Positions 52,603 to 61,196 of a stretch of 64,000 nucleotides of DNA are shown piece after piece. The number at the start of each line of letters is the position of its first letter. Positions within the stretch are counted from its first letter, which is position 1. Made by a program: the position numbers and the translations under genes. Origin of the DNA: Pseudonocardia sulfidoxydans NBRC 16205 (GTDB lineage: Bacteria > Actinomycetota > Actinomycetes > Mycobacteriales > Pseudonocardiaceae); assembly GCF_007989085.1 (NCBI RefSeq), contig NZ_BJVJ01000015.1, positions 33,618-97,617 on the forward strand, written 5' to 3'. The notes below the pieces were generated by a model that made no database searches, was not told the origin of the DNA, and saw only the letters and a list, made by a program, of their open reading frames with translations.

Positions 52603-52642
52603 GTGAGCGGCAATAGTCGCTACAGCGACTATTGCCGCTCAC
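52603..52642. repeat. Palindromic repeat, copy F
   Basis: 40 bp with one central mismatch, arms GTGAGCGGCAATAGTCG. It is 5 bp after the monooxygenase stop and 20 bp before the ligD-like gene, on the same strand. Confidence 0.9.
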
Positions 52643-52662
52643 GACCTGGGGTAGGCCCGCGT

Positions 52663-53019
52663 ATGGCGCGACCGGCTTTCGTCCTGCACGAGCACCGACG
52701 ACCGCGGCACCACTTCGACCTCCGGCTGGAGGAGAACGGGGTGCTGCGGTCGTGGGCCGTGCCGCGCGGCCTGCCCGACGACCCACGCCGCAACCGGCTC
52801 GCCGTCCCGGTCCCCGACCACGCGATGGACCACCTCGGCTACACCGACGCCGACAAGGACATCGCCGACACCGGCTGGTGGGAGGAGCACGACCGCGACG
52901 ACCGGCGGATCGTCTTCACCCTCCACGGACGCGCCGGCGCCCGTCGCTACGCGCTCATCCACACCGGCGACGACTGGCTGCTCCACCTCACCAAGGAGCA
53001 GCCCGACGTCACTTCTTGA
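52663..53019 (+). CDS. Stand-alone DNA ligase D 3'-phosphoesterase domain
   Basis: A 118-residue single-domain protein. FVLHEHRRPRHHFDLRLE gives the metal ligands His9, His15 and Asp17 of LigD phosphoesterases, and RSWAVPRGLP and DDRRIVFTLHGRAGARRYALIHT complete the fold. It would trim 3' phosphates or ribonucleotides at breaks in non-homologous end joining. ATG 52663. Its 3' end overlaps the convergent dsbA-like gene by 11 bp. Confidence 0.88.
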   Translation: MARPAFVLHEHRRPRHHFDLRLEENGVLRSWAVPRGLPDDPRRNRLAVPVPDHAMDHLGYTDADKDIADTGWWEEHDRDDRRIVFTLHGRAGARRYALIHTGDDWLLHLTKEQPDVTS

Positions 53020-53746
53020 GCCGCCGGCTCCCGGCGTGCCAGTCCTCGACCTTCCCCGACTCCTGCGCGCGGACGCCCATCGACGGCAGCTGCGGACGTT
53101 CCCGCAGGCTGCGCTTGAGCTCGGCGAACCCGGGGAACCGGGCCAGGCCGACGACGTGGTCCCACAGCTGCGCGGCCTGCTCCTCGTCGGGCAGGCGGCT
53201 GATCACCGGGCCGAAGAACGCCACGCCCTCCGGCGGCTCGAAGTGCAGGATCGGGGTACCGACGTCCTTGCCCGTCAACGACAGTGCCTCGTCGGACTCG
53301 GCCTGGATCCCGATGTCGAAGGACTCGTCGTCGAGCCGGTCCGCGAACGACGTCGGCAGCCCCGCCTCCGCGAGCGCCCCGGCCGCCAGCTCCGGGGTGC
53401 CCTGCCAGCCGAAGTCACGGCTCTTGTCCGGGTCCGTCTCGAAGATCCGGGCGCCGAAAGCGGCGTAGAGCGGGCCCATCGCGTCGCGGCCGTGCTCCTC
53501 GCGCACCGCCGACGCCACGCGCAGCAGCCGCAGGCCCGCGGTGTGCTGGGCGTCGTAGCCCTCGGGGAAGTGGCTGTCGTAGTCGAGGTGTGAGTTGATC
53601 AGTCGTAGCGAGATGAACCGCCAGTCGACGGCGTAGTCGCGCTGCGACTGGACGATCCGGATCCACTTGCTCGTCATCCAGGCGAACGGGCAGATAGGGT
53701 CGAAATAGAAGTTGATGTCTGCTTTTCCTGCTGCATCCACACCCAC
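53009..53746 (-). CDS. DsbA family (mycothiol-dependent reductase Rv2466c-like) protein
   Basis: A 245-residue thioredoxin-fold protein. YFDPICPFAWMTSKW has the CPFAW form of the active site: one Cys, with the second replaced by Trp-region residues. This is the DsbA subgroup near Rv2466c/FrnE that works with low-molecular-weight thiols such as mycothiol. GTG at 53746 or 53740 are both possible starts. Converges on the ligD-like gene. Confidence 0.78.
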   Translation of the reverse strand: MGVDAAGKADINFYFDPICPFAWMTSKWIRIVQSQRDYAVDWRFISLRLINSHLDYDSHFPEGYDAQHTAGLRLLRVASAVREEHGRDAMGPLYAAFGARIFETDPDKSRDFGWQGTPELAAGALAEAGLPTSFADRLDDESFDIGIQAESDEALSLTGKDVGTPILHFEPPEGVAFFGPVISRLPDEEQAAQLWDHVVGLARFPGFAELKRSLRERPQLPSMGVRAQESGKVEDWHAGSRRLKK

Positions 53747-53942
53747 GTGTCCGAGCCTAGAACGCGCCCGGCAGTACCCGGGGCCCCGACGGCACCTTTC
53801 GGTCCCTGTCCCGATCTCGGCGTCGCGGGAGTCGCCGAGGAGGTCGACCGGGACGTCGCCGGACCGACCAGCTGCGGCCCCCGGCCCCACCGGATGGAGT
53901 AGAACTGGTCGCAGTCGACGACGACACACTGGGAGACAACAC

Positions 53943-54686
53943 ATGCCGCGCCTGGACGTCACCATTCCCGCTCCCGACGGCGATGCCGCCGCGACCCTGC
54001 ACGTCCCCGACGGCGACGGCCCCTGGCCGGGGGTGCTGATGTTCCCCGACGCGGGCGGCGCCCGGGAGACGTTCTCGAACATGGGCGACCGGATGGCGTC
54101 GATGGGCTACGTGACGCTCGTGCCCGACGTCTACTACCGCAACCCCGGCTACGCGCCCTTCGACTTCGCGACCGTCTTCTCCGACCCCGACGAGCGCGCA
54201 CGCCTCGGGGAGCTCATGGGCTCGCTCACCAACGACCGGCTGATCGCGGACGCGAACGCCTACCTCGACTTCCTTCTCGCCCGCCCCGAGGTCACGGGTA
54301 CCGGGGCGGGGACGACCGGCTACTGCATGGGTGGTCGCGCGTCGATGCTGGTGGCGGGCGGCGTGCCGGACAAGGTCGCGGCGGCGGCGTCGTTCCACGG
54401 CGGCCGGCTCGCCCCCGCCGACGACCCCACCAGCCCGCACCTGCTCGCCGGGGCGGTGAAGGCGAAGGTCTACGTGGCCGGGGCGGCCGACGACGCGTCG
54501 TTCCCGCGGGAGCAGTTCGATACCCTCGACGCCGCGCTGACCGACGCGGGCGTCGAGCACACCATCGAGACCTACCCGGCCGCCCACGGGTTCGCCGTGC
54601 CCGACAACCCCACCTACGACAAGGACGCCGAGGAACGGCACTGGGCGGCCCTCGGCGACCTCTACGGGTCGGCGCTCAGCCACTGA
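53943..54686 (+). CDS. Dienelactone hydrolase family protein
   Basis: A 247-residue alpha/beta hydrolase of the DLH family. The nucleophile is Cys in TGYCMGGR (near residue 126), the Asp lies in GAADDASF and the His in AAHGFAVP, in the expected order. GVLMFPDAGGARETF forms the oxyanion region. ATG follows GGGAGA. Acts on lactones or esters; the upstream gap is 195 bp and it appears to be a single-gene unit. Confidence 0.9.
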   Translation: MPRLDVTIPAPDGDAAATLHVPDGDGPWPGVLMFPDAGGARETFSNMGDRMASMGYVTLVPDVYYRNPGYAPFDFATVFSDPDERARLGELMGSLTNDRLIADANAYLDFLLARPEVTGTGAGTTGYCMGGRASMLVAGGVPDKVAAAASFHGGRLAPADDPTSPHLLAGAVKAKVYVAGAADDASFPREQFDTLDAALTDAGVEHTIETYPAAHGFAVPDNPTYDKDAEERHWAALGDLYGSALSH

Positions 54687-54766
54687 CGGGCGTCTCCCGG
54701 CCCGTCCACCGGCGCGTTCCCGGCCGGGGCAATAGGCTCGGCGATCCACACTCCTGGGGGCCGCCC

Positions 54767-55858
54767 GTGATCAACGACGACGAGCGCATCGCGCTCTTCC
54801 TCGACTACGAGAACCTCGCGATCGGTGCGCGGGAAGGGCTCGGGGTGTCGCCGTTCGACTTCGGCCCGATCGCCGACGCGTTGGCCGAGCGGGGCCGGGT
54901 GGTGTCGCGGCGGGCGTACGCCGACTGGTCCTACTTCGACGAGGACCGCCGGCTGCTGGCGCGGGCGCAGGTCGAACTGATCGAGATCCCGCAGCGCCTC
55001 GGCGGCTCGCGCAAGAACGCGGCCGACATCAAGCTGGCCGTCGACGCCATCGAGCTGGCCTACGAGCGCGGCTTCGTGACGACGTTCGCGATCGGGACCG
55101 GCGACTCGGACTTCACCCCGCTGGTCCACAAGCTGCGGGAGATGGACAAGCGGGTGATCGGGATCGGGGTGCAGTCGTCGACGTCGGCGCTGCTCCCGCC
55201 GGCGTGCGACGAGTTCCTGTTCTACGACCGCCTTCCGGGTGTCGACGCGCACCCGCCGGTGCGCAGGAGCCGCCGCCGCGAGCCGGTCGCGGCGACCCGT
55301 GCGCCGGACCCGGTCGTCGTGGTGACGGAGCCCGACCCTCCACCCGAGCCGGTGCTCGACGAGCCCGTGGCGACGACGGACGGCGACGTCGGCCGGCTGG
55401 TCGCGAGCACGCTCGCCGGGCTGCAGCGCCACGCCGACGGCCCGGTGCCGGCGTCGCGGCTGAAGCGGGCGATCCTGCGCAAGGACCCGACGTTCGACGA
55501 GGGCGACCACGGTTTCCGCGGTTTCGGGGAGCTGCTGCGCCATCTGGAGGCAGAACGCGTCGTGGAGCTGCGGCAGGGCAGTGCGCAGGGCGATCCGGAG
55601 GTGGCGTTCCCGCAGGACGGTTCGGCCGACGACGACGCGTTCGCGCTGCTCGTCGACGTGGTGCGCGGTCTGGCGGGTCGCGACGGTGTGCAGCTGTCGG
55701 GGTTGAAGGACCAGATGCGCAAGCGGGTGCCCGACTTCAGCGAGAAGCGCCACGGCTTCAACAGCTTCCTGTCGTTCGCGAAGGCGGCGCGGGCTCGCGG
55801 GCTGGTCGCGATGGAATGGGACGATGACCTCGCCGACCACCGGTTGAGCCTGCGGTGA
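54767..55858 (+). CDS. NYN-domain (LabA-like) protein with OST-HTH/LOTUS domains
   Basis: A 363-residue protein. Residues 5-155 are an NYN/PIN-like nuclease fold with the acidic residues of the family (FLDYENLAIGAR; KNAADIKLAVDAIELAY; GTGDSDFTPLV). A Pro-rich linker follows, then two LOTUS-like winged helices (VGRLVASTLAGLQRHADGPVPASRLKRAI... and AFALLVDVVRGLAG...LKDQMRKRVPDFSEKRHGFNSFLSF). It is a predicted RNase or RNA-binding protein. GTG start; it overlaps the PIG-L gene by 4 bp. Confidence 0.85.
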   Translation: MINDDERIALFLDYENLAIGAREGLGVSPFDFGPIADALAERGRVVSRRAYADWSYFDEDRRLLARAQVELIEIPQRLGGSRKNAADIKLAVDAIELAYERGFVTTFAIGTGDSDFTPLVHKLREMDKRVIGIGVQSSTSALLPPACDEFLFYDRLPGVDAHPPVRRSRRREPVAATRAPDPVVVVTEPDPPPEPVLDEPVATTDGDVGRLVASTLAGLQRHADGPVPASRLKRAILRKDPTFDEGDHGFRGFGELLRHLEAERVVELRQGSAQGDPEVAFPQDGSADDDAFALLVDVVRGLAGRDGVQLSGLKDQMRKRVPDFSEKRHGFNSFLSFAKAARARGLVAMEWDDDLADHRLSLR

Positions 55859-56580
55859 GCGCGCCGCCGCTGGAGCCGATGCCCGAGGACTGGACCCGCG
55901 GGCTCGCGGTCGTCGCCCATCCCGACGATCTGGAGTACGGGGCCTCGTCGGCGATCGCGCGCTGGACCGCGGAGGGCCGTGACGTCGCCTACCTGCTGGC
56001 CTGCCGCGGCGAGGCCGGGATCGACACCCTTCCGCCCGCGGAGTGCGGACCGCTGCGCGAGGCCGAGCAACGTGCGGCGGCGGCCGAGGTCGGCGTCTCG
56101 GTCGTCGAGTTCCTCGACGACCACCCCGACGGCCTGATCGAGTACGGGATCCCGCTGCGCCGCGACATCGCCGCCGCGATCCGCCGGCACCGGCCCGAGC
56201 TCGTCGTCACCGGGAACTTCCACGAGACCTGGTTCGGTGGCGGTGGCCGCAACATGGCCGACCACGTCGCCGTCGGCCGTGCCTGTGTCGACGCGGTGCG
56301 CGACGCCGCGAACCGGTGGCTGTTCCCCGAGCTGGGTGAGCCGTGGGCCGGGGTGCGGTGGGTGGCCGTGGCCGGTTCGCCGCTCTCCGGCCACGGCGTC
56401 GCCGTCGACGACCACATCGACCGCGGGATCGCCTCGCTCGCCGCGCACCGCGCGTACCTGGCGGCGCTCTCGGGCGACATGGCCGACCCCGGGGCGTTCC
56501 TCCGCTCGCATGCCGGGCGGGCGGCGCAGCGGCTCCCGGGCGCCCGGTTCGCGACGACGTTCGAGCTCATCCCGGTGTGA
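55855..56580 (+). CDS. PIG-L (LmbE) family deacetylase
   Basis: A 241-residue zinc-dependent de-N-acetylase. AVVAHPDDLEYG near residue 19 has the HPDD zinc motif, with a second His in NFHETWF and NMADHVAVG. Family members act in mycothiol synthesis (MshB/Mca) or on sugar amides. MshB-like role is possible but the sequence context (with the NYN protein) does not favour it. It overlaps the NYN gene. Confidence 0.87.
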   Translation: MSAPPLEPMPEDWTRGLAVVAHPDDLEYGASSAIARWTAEGRDVAYLLACRGEAGIDTLPPAECGPLREAEQRAAAAEVGVSVVEFLDDHPDGLIEYGIPLRRDIAAAIRRHRPELVVTGNFHETWFGGGGRNMADHVAVGRACVDAVRDAANRWLFPELGEPWAGVRWVAVAGSPLSGHGVAVDDHIDRGIASLAAHRAYLAALSGDMADPGAFLRSHAGRAAQRLPGARFATTFELIPV

Positions 56581-56615
56581 GTCCCGGTGTGAGTCCCGGT
56601 GCGACTCCCGGTGTG
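56571..56615. repeat. Short 12-bp tandem repeat over a stop codon
   Basis: CCCGGTGTGAGT-like units follow each other about four times across and after the PIG-L stop. Probably slipped-strand expansion; also could add a weak terminator. Confidence 0.6.
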
Positions 56616-56672
56616 GGACGAGACCGGCCGGCGCCGCGGCCCGGGGTGTCCACGGCGGCGCCGGCCCGGGAG

Positions 56673-57891
56673 TCAGGCGGCCAGCGTCCCGTGCGGGTCG
56701 ATCACGTATTTGCGTGCCGCTCCCTTGTCGAACTCCTGGTAGCCGCGCGGGGCGTCGTCGAGGGAGATGACGGTGGCGTTGACGGCCTTCGCGATCTGCA
56801 CGCGGTCGTGCAGGATCGCCTTCATCAGCCCGAGGTTGTAGCGCATGACGGGGCACTGGCCCGTCGTGAACGACAGCGACTTCGCCCAGCCGGTGCCCAG
56901 CGACAGCGACAGGGCGCCGATCTTGGCGGCCTCGTCGATGCCACCGGGGTCGCCGGTGACGTAGAGCCCCGGGATGCCCAGCGCGCCACCGGCGGCGGTG
57001 ATCTCCATGAGCGAGTTCAGGACGGTCGCGGGTGCCTCGGACGACGACCCGTCGCCGTGCCCGCGTGCCTCGAACCCGACGGCGTCGATGCCGGCGTCGA
57101 CCTCGGGGACGCCGAGCAGCTGTTCGATCTGGTCCTTCGGGTCGCCCTTGGAGACGTCGACGGTTTCGCAGCCGAACGACCGCGCCTGCGCGAGCCGGTC
57201 CTCCTGGAGGTCTCCGACGATCACGACGGCCGCCCCCAGCAGCTGCGCCCCGGCCGCGGCGGCGAGCCCGACCGGCCCGGCGCCCGCGACGTACACGGTC
57301 GACCCCGGCTTCACGCCCGCGGTGACCGCGCCGTGGAAGCCGGTCGGGAAGATGTCGGAGAGCATCGTCAGGTCGCGGACCTTCTCCATGGCCTGGTCGC
57401 GGTCCGGGAAGACCAGCAGGTTGAAGTCGGCGTACGGGACCATCACGTACTCGGGCTGGCCGCCGACCCAGCCGCCCATGTCGACGTAGCCGTACGCCGA
57501 ACCCGGCCGGTCCGGGTTGACGTTGAGGCAGATCCCGGTCTTGCCCTCCTTGCAGTTGCGGCAGCGTCCGCACGCGATGTTGAACGGCACCGACGCGAGG
57601 TCGCCGACCTTGGTGAACTCGACGTCCGGCCCGGCCTCGACGACCTCGCCGAGGATTTCGTGGCCTAAGGACCAGGCCTGCCGGGGCGGTCGTGCGTCCG
57701 CGGACCATGTGCTGGTCGCTGCCGCAGATGTTGGTGCTGACGACCTTGAGGATCACCCCGTGGTTGCACTTGCGGCCGACGTTGGCGGGGTTGACCCCGG
57801 GGCCGTCCTTGAGCTCGAGCGTCGGGTAGGGGATGTCGTGCACCTCGACCTTCCCCGGTCCCACGTAGGCGACTGCCCTGTTCCCCGACAT
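56673..57891 (-). pseudogene. fdhA: Glutathione-independent formaldehyde dehydrogenase, frameshifted
   Basis: A Zn-dependent, NAD-linked alcohol dehydrogenase-family enzyme of about 405 residues, read in two frames. The N-terminal part from ATG 57891 (MSGNRAVAYVGPGKVEVHDI, GRKCNHGVILKVVSTNICGSDQHMVRGR) continues to AGLVL near 57665. The rest lies in the neighbouring frame: GHEILGEVVEAGP, ACGRCRNCKEGKTGIC (structural zinc), VYVAGAGPVGLAAAAG (NAD), to 56673. One extra base at 57666-57668 (CTTAGGC where CTCGGC is expected) breaks the frame. It would otherwise be full length, so the damage is recent or a sequence error. Confidence 0.85.
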
Positions 57892-58008
57892 GTGCGCTCC
57901 CTTCTCGTGACGAATGGCCTCCTTCCCGGCGTACCCCGATGCGGCCGTGACGAGAACCGCTGAACGGCCCGCGTCGCTGAACCGGAGGAGGCACTCACCA
58001 CCCCCGGG

Positions 58009-59286
58009 TTGCCCACGACCGTCCGGTCGGTCGACGATGCGGACGTGCCGACGACCGCCACCCGCGACATCTCCCCGTCCGACCGCGTCCGCGACTACAC
58101 GTCCCGCTTCCGGACGTTCCTCGACACCGAGGTGGCGCCGCTCGAGAACGAGCTGGACACCGCGGGCGCCGGAACCCCGTGGAACCCACGCGTCGACGAC
58201 AAGGGCCGCATGCACCCGCTCGTCTGGGAGGCCCGCCGCGAGGTGCAGCGCCGCGCGGCCAAGGCCGGGCTCTACAACCCGCACATCCCCGCCGAGCTGG
58301 GCGGCGGCGGGTTCGGGCGGGTCGAGATGCACCACGTCGAGGAGTACGTCTACCGCGAGTCGGGCCTCGGCCTGGGGCTCGCCGCGCTCGCCTGGACCGA
58401 GGGCGCCAACCCCGCGATCACCCACGTCTCCGACACCGCCCGCGGCCGCTACCTCGACCCGCTGCTCGCCGGCGAGGTGACGACGGCGTTCGCCAACACC
58501 GAGCGCGACGTCGGGACCGACGTGCTCGCCATGGGCACCCGCGCCCGCCGCGACGGCACCGACTGGATCCTCGACGGCACCAAGGCGTGGATCACCAACG
58601 CGCACTTCGCGGACTTCGTGCAGGTCGTGGCCGTCACCGAGCCCGGCGCGGGCACCCGGTCGCTGTCGATGTTCCTCGTCGACGCCGACGCCCCCGGTTT
58701 CCGACGGGGCCGCGACATCCCGACGATGCTCAACGACGGGCTGACCGGCGAGCTGCATCTCGACGGGGTGCGGGTACCGGCGGAGAACGTCGTCGGGGAG
58801 GTCGGCGACGGGTTCGCGCTGGCCATGTCGTGGATCAACTGGCGACGGATGTGCCGCGGCGGGATGTGCGCCGGCTGGGGTTCGTGGCTGCTCGACCGGG
58901 CGACGGAACGGGCGCGCACCCGCGAGTCGGGCGGGCGCCCGATCGGCGACCTGCAGGCGATCCAGCACCTGCTGGCCGACATGGACGCCGACGTCTACGC
59001 CGCCCGCTCGACGTCGCTGGTCGCGCAGGCCGACCTCGACGAGCTGGGCGCCTTCGACATCCCCGCGCACGGCGACGTGCCCCGCCTCGTCTCCCTGATC
59101 AAGATCGTCAACGACGAGGCGTTCTTCCGGGTCACCGACCGGGCCGTCCAGATCCACGGCGGCACCGGGTTGCTGCTCGGCTCGGCCGAGGAGAAGCTGT
59201 TCCGGATCGCCCGCAACCTGCGGATCCCGGCGGGGACCGTCGAGATCCAGCGCAACGCCATCGCGCGCGGGCTGCTGCGTCCGTGA
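58009..59286 (+). CDS. Acyl-CoA dehydrogenase
   Basis: A 425-residue flavoprotein with the three-domain ACAD pattern: TAFANTERDVGTDV and WILDGTKAWITNAHFADFVQVVA in the beta domain, and VQIHGGTGLLLGSAEEKLFRIARNLRIPAG near the end. The start is uncertain: TTG at 58009 or GTG at 58045, while the best GGAGGAG (57982) is too far upstream. It oxidises an acyl-CoA or, in some members, a related thioester. First gene of an operon with the nucleotidyltransferase, mutase and ComA genes. Confidence 0.88.
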   Translation: MPTTVRSVDDADVPTTATRDISPSDRVRDYTSRFRTFLDTEVAPLENELDTAGAGTPWNPRVDDKGRMHPLVWEARREVQRRAAKAGLYNPHIPAELGGGGFGRVEMHHVEEYVYRESGLGLGLAALAWTEGANPAITHVSDTARGRYLDPLLAGEVTTAFANTERDVGTDVLAMGTRARRDGTDWILDGTKAWITNAHFADFVQVVAVTEPGAGTRSLSMFLVDADAPGFRRGRDIPTMLNDGLTGELHLDGVRVPAENVVGEVGDGFALAMSWINWRRMCRGGMCAGWGSWLLDRATERARTRESGGRPIGDLQAIQHLLADMDADVYAARSTSLVAQADLDELGAFDIPAHGDVPRLVSLIKIVNDEAFFRVTDRAVQIHGGTGLLLGSAEEKLFRIARNLRIPAGTVEIQRNAIARGLLRP

Positions 59287-59801
59287 GGCTGCTCGGCTGC
59301 GTCACCGGCCGTTTCCAGCCCGTCCACGACCAGCACCTGGAGCTGTTCGAGCTGGTCGCGGCGGAGTGCGAGCACCTCGTCGTCGCCGTCACCAACCCCG
59401 ACAGCGGTGCCCGTCGCGAGGAGCCGACGTCGGCGCACCGGCACACGCCCGAGGCCAACCCGTTCACCTACTTCGAGCGGGCCCGGCTGCTGACGGTCGC
59501 GCTGGAGGCCGCGGGCCTCGGTGGTCGAATGACGATCGTGCCCTTCGACCTGACGCGTCCCGAGGTGTGGACGCAGTACGTGCCGCGCCACGCCCACCAG
59601 TACGTCCGCGCGTTCTCGGCGTGGGAGCGCGACAAGGCCGGCCGGCTCGCGGCGGCGGGCTACGAGGTGACGGTGATCGACGGCGACCCGGCGACGAAAC
59701 TGCACGCGGCCGACGTCCGCGCCTGTCTCCGGGACGGTGGCGACTGGGCGTCGGCAGTGCCGGCCGCCACCGTCCCGGTGCTGAAGGCGCTGCAGCCGTG
59801 A
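59283..59801 (+). CDS. Nicotinamide-nucleotide adenylyltransferase-like (cytidylyltransferase family) protein
   Basis: A 172-residue nucleotidyltransferase resembling archaeal NadM. The N-terminal LLGCVTGRFQPVHDQHLELF matches GRFQPxHxGH except that the conserved Gly before the second His is Gln. The usual C-terminal ISSTxIR is replaced by LHAADVRACLRDGG. The altered motif raises the question whether NMN is still the substrate. GTG start overlaps the dehydrogenase stop; its stop overlaps the mutase start. Confidence 0.75.
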   Translation: MRLLGCVTGRFQPVHDQHLELFELVAAECEHLVVAVTNPDSGARREEPTSAHRHTPEANPFTYFERARLLTVALEAAGLGGRMTIVPFDLTRPEVWTQYVPRHAHQYVRAFSAWERDKAGRLAAAGYEVTVIDGDPATKLHAADVRACLRDGGDWASAVPAATVPVLKALQP

Positions 59802-61156
59802 GGGCGCCCGGGTACGGCGAGGGCCAGCCGCGCCTCGACGACGACCGGATGCCCGTCGTGCTCGTCGTGCTCGACGGGCTGGGCGACCGGCCTGTCCCCG
59901 AGCTGGGCGGCCGCACACCGGCCGAGGCCGCGCACACCCCTGTTCTCGACGAGCTGGCCCGCCGCGGCGCGTCGGGTTGGCACGTGCCGTTCGGCTGGGG
60001 CCGGGCGCCCGCGTCGGAGCTGGCGCACTGGGCGATGTTCGGGTTCGCCGACGTGCCGTTCCCGGGCCGCGCGGTCGTCGAGGCTCTGGGCGCGGGTCTC
60101 GACGTGCCCTACGGCGTCGCCGCCACCCACGCCGCGCTGCGGACGTCGGTCGCCGATCGGGGCCTGGTGTGGCTCACCGGCCGCGCCGCTCGCTCCGACG
60201 CCGACGACGCCCTCGCCCTGTTGGAGGGTCTCGCCCCGGTCCTGGAGGACCACGCCGCGACGCTGCAGCCGATCGGTGCACGCGGCGAGGCGTTGCTGCT
60301 GCTCGACGGCCATCCCGAGGGCGCGGTGACGGACTCCGACGCCTTCTTCGAGGACCGGCACCCGTGGTTGCGGCCGCTGCCGACGCGCCCCGTCGACACC
60401 CCGGCAGCGCTCGTCCTCACCGACCTGCTCCTCGACGCCCGCGAGCTGCTCCTCGCCCACCCCGTGAACGCCGCCCGCCGCGACCGCGGCCTGCCCGCCC
60501 TCGACGTGCTCACGACGAAGTGGTCCGGCACCCGCGAGCTGATCCCGAGCTTCACCGCCAACGCGGGCGTCGCCGGGGGCATGGTCACCAGCACCCGGCT
60601 CTACCGCGGCCTGGCCGAGGTACTGGAGATGACGGACCTGCACCTCCCGCCGGTCCCGGACGTCGCCGCCGACCTCGCCGCCCGCGTCGACGCCGCGGGG
60701 GCGCTGATCGCCGAAGGGGCGCGGTTCGTCCACGTCCACACCAAGGCCACCGACGAGGCCGGCCACACCAAGCAGCCCCTCGCCAAGCGCGACGTGATCG
60801 AGGCCGCCGACGCCGGTCTGGCCGCCCTGCACGATCTCGCCGACCGGGCCGTCGTGTGCGTGACCGGTGATCACGCCACCCCGTCGACGGGCGGGGTGCT
60901 GCACACCGCCGACCCGACCCCGCTCGTCGTCGCCGGCCCCGACGTCCGCCCCGATGCCGTCAGCGCGTTCGGCGAGAGCCACGCCCACGGCGGCTGGTAC
61001 GGCACGGTGCGTGCGGCGGAGCTGTTGCCGCTGCTGTTCGGACACGCCAACCGTCCCGTGTTCCTCGGTCACCGGGCGACGCCCGCGCCGACCCTGGCGC
61101 TGCCCGACCACCCCGAGCCGATGCCCCCGCGTGCCTCGACAGGGCTCGTGCCCTGA
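59798..61156 (+). CDS. Archaeal-type cofactor-independent phosphoglycerate mutase-like (ApgM, alkaline phosphatase superfamily)
   Basis: A 452-residue metalloenzyme. After a short leader, VVLVVLDGLGDRPVPELGGRTPAEAAHTPVLDELA is nearly the ApgM consensus. The phosphorylated Ser is likely in ASELAHWAMFGF. Metal ligands are in HTKATDEAGH, VTGDHATPSTGG and ESHAHGG. ApgM interconverts 2- and 3-phosphoglycerate, feeding phosphoenolpyruvate, which is a ComA substrate. Alternatively it is a phosphatase for phosphosulfolactate. Translationally coupled to the preceding gene. Confidence 0.8.
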   Translation: MRAPGYGEGQPRLDDDRMPVVLVVLDGLGDRPVPELGGRTPAEAAHTPVLDELARRGASGWHVPFGWGRAPASELAHWAMFGFADVPFPGRAVVEALGAGLDVPYGVAATHAALRTSVADRGLVWLTGRAARSDADDALALLEGLAPVLEDHAATLQPIGARGEALLLLDGHPEGAVTDSDAFFEDRHPWLRPLPTRPVDTPAALVLTDLLLDARELLLAHPVNAARRDRGLPALDVLTTKWSGTRELIPSFTANAGVAGGMVTSTRLYRGLAEVLEMTDLHLPPVPDVAADLAARVDAAGALIAEGARFVHVHTKATDEAGHTKQPLAKRDVIEAADAGLAALHDLADRAVVCVTGDHATPSTGGVLHTADPTPLVVAGPDVRPDAVSAFGESHAHGGWYGTVRAAELLPLLFGHANRPVFLGHRATPAPTLALPDHPEPMPPRASTGLVP

Positions 61157-61196
61157 GAGGCTCGACACGGTTTCCGATAGTGGATGCTCGCACACT

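Noticed and set aside
30296..52642. CRISPR-like repeated units
   Set aside because: The 40-bp units are kilobases apart, lie in both orientations between different genes, and have no regular spacers or cas genes.
53943..54686. Component of an aromatic ring-cleavage operon
   Set aside because: The dienelactone-hydrolase-family gene stands alone with no dioxygenase or muconate genes nearby, so a specific pathway is not supported.
55222..59157. A leftward open frame of about 1300 codons
   Set aside because: It spans several well-supported genes on both strands, and only the fdhA N-terminal part has protein-like sequence; the rest is the usual GC-rich shadow frame.
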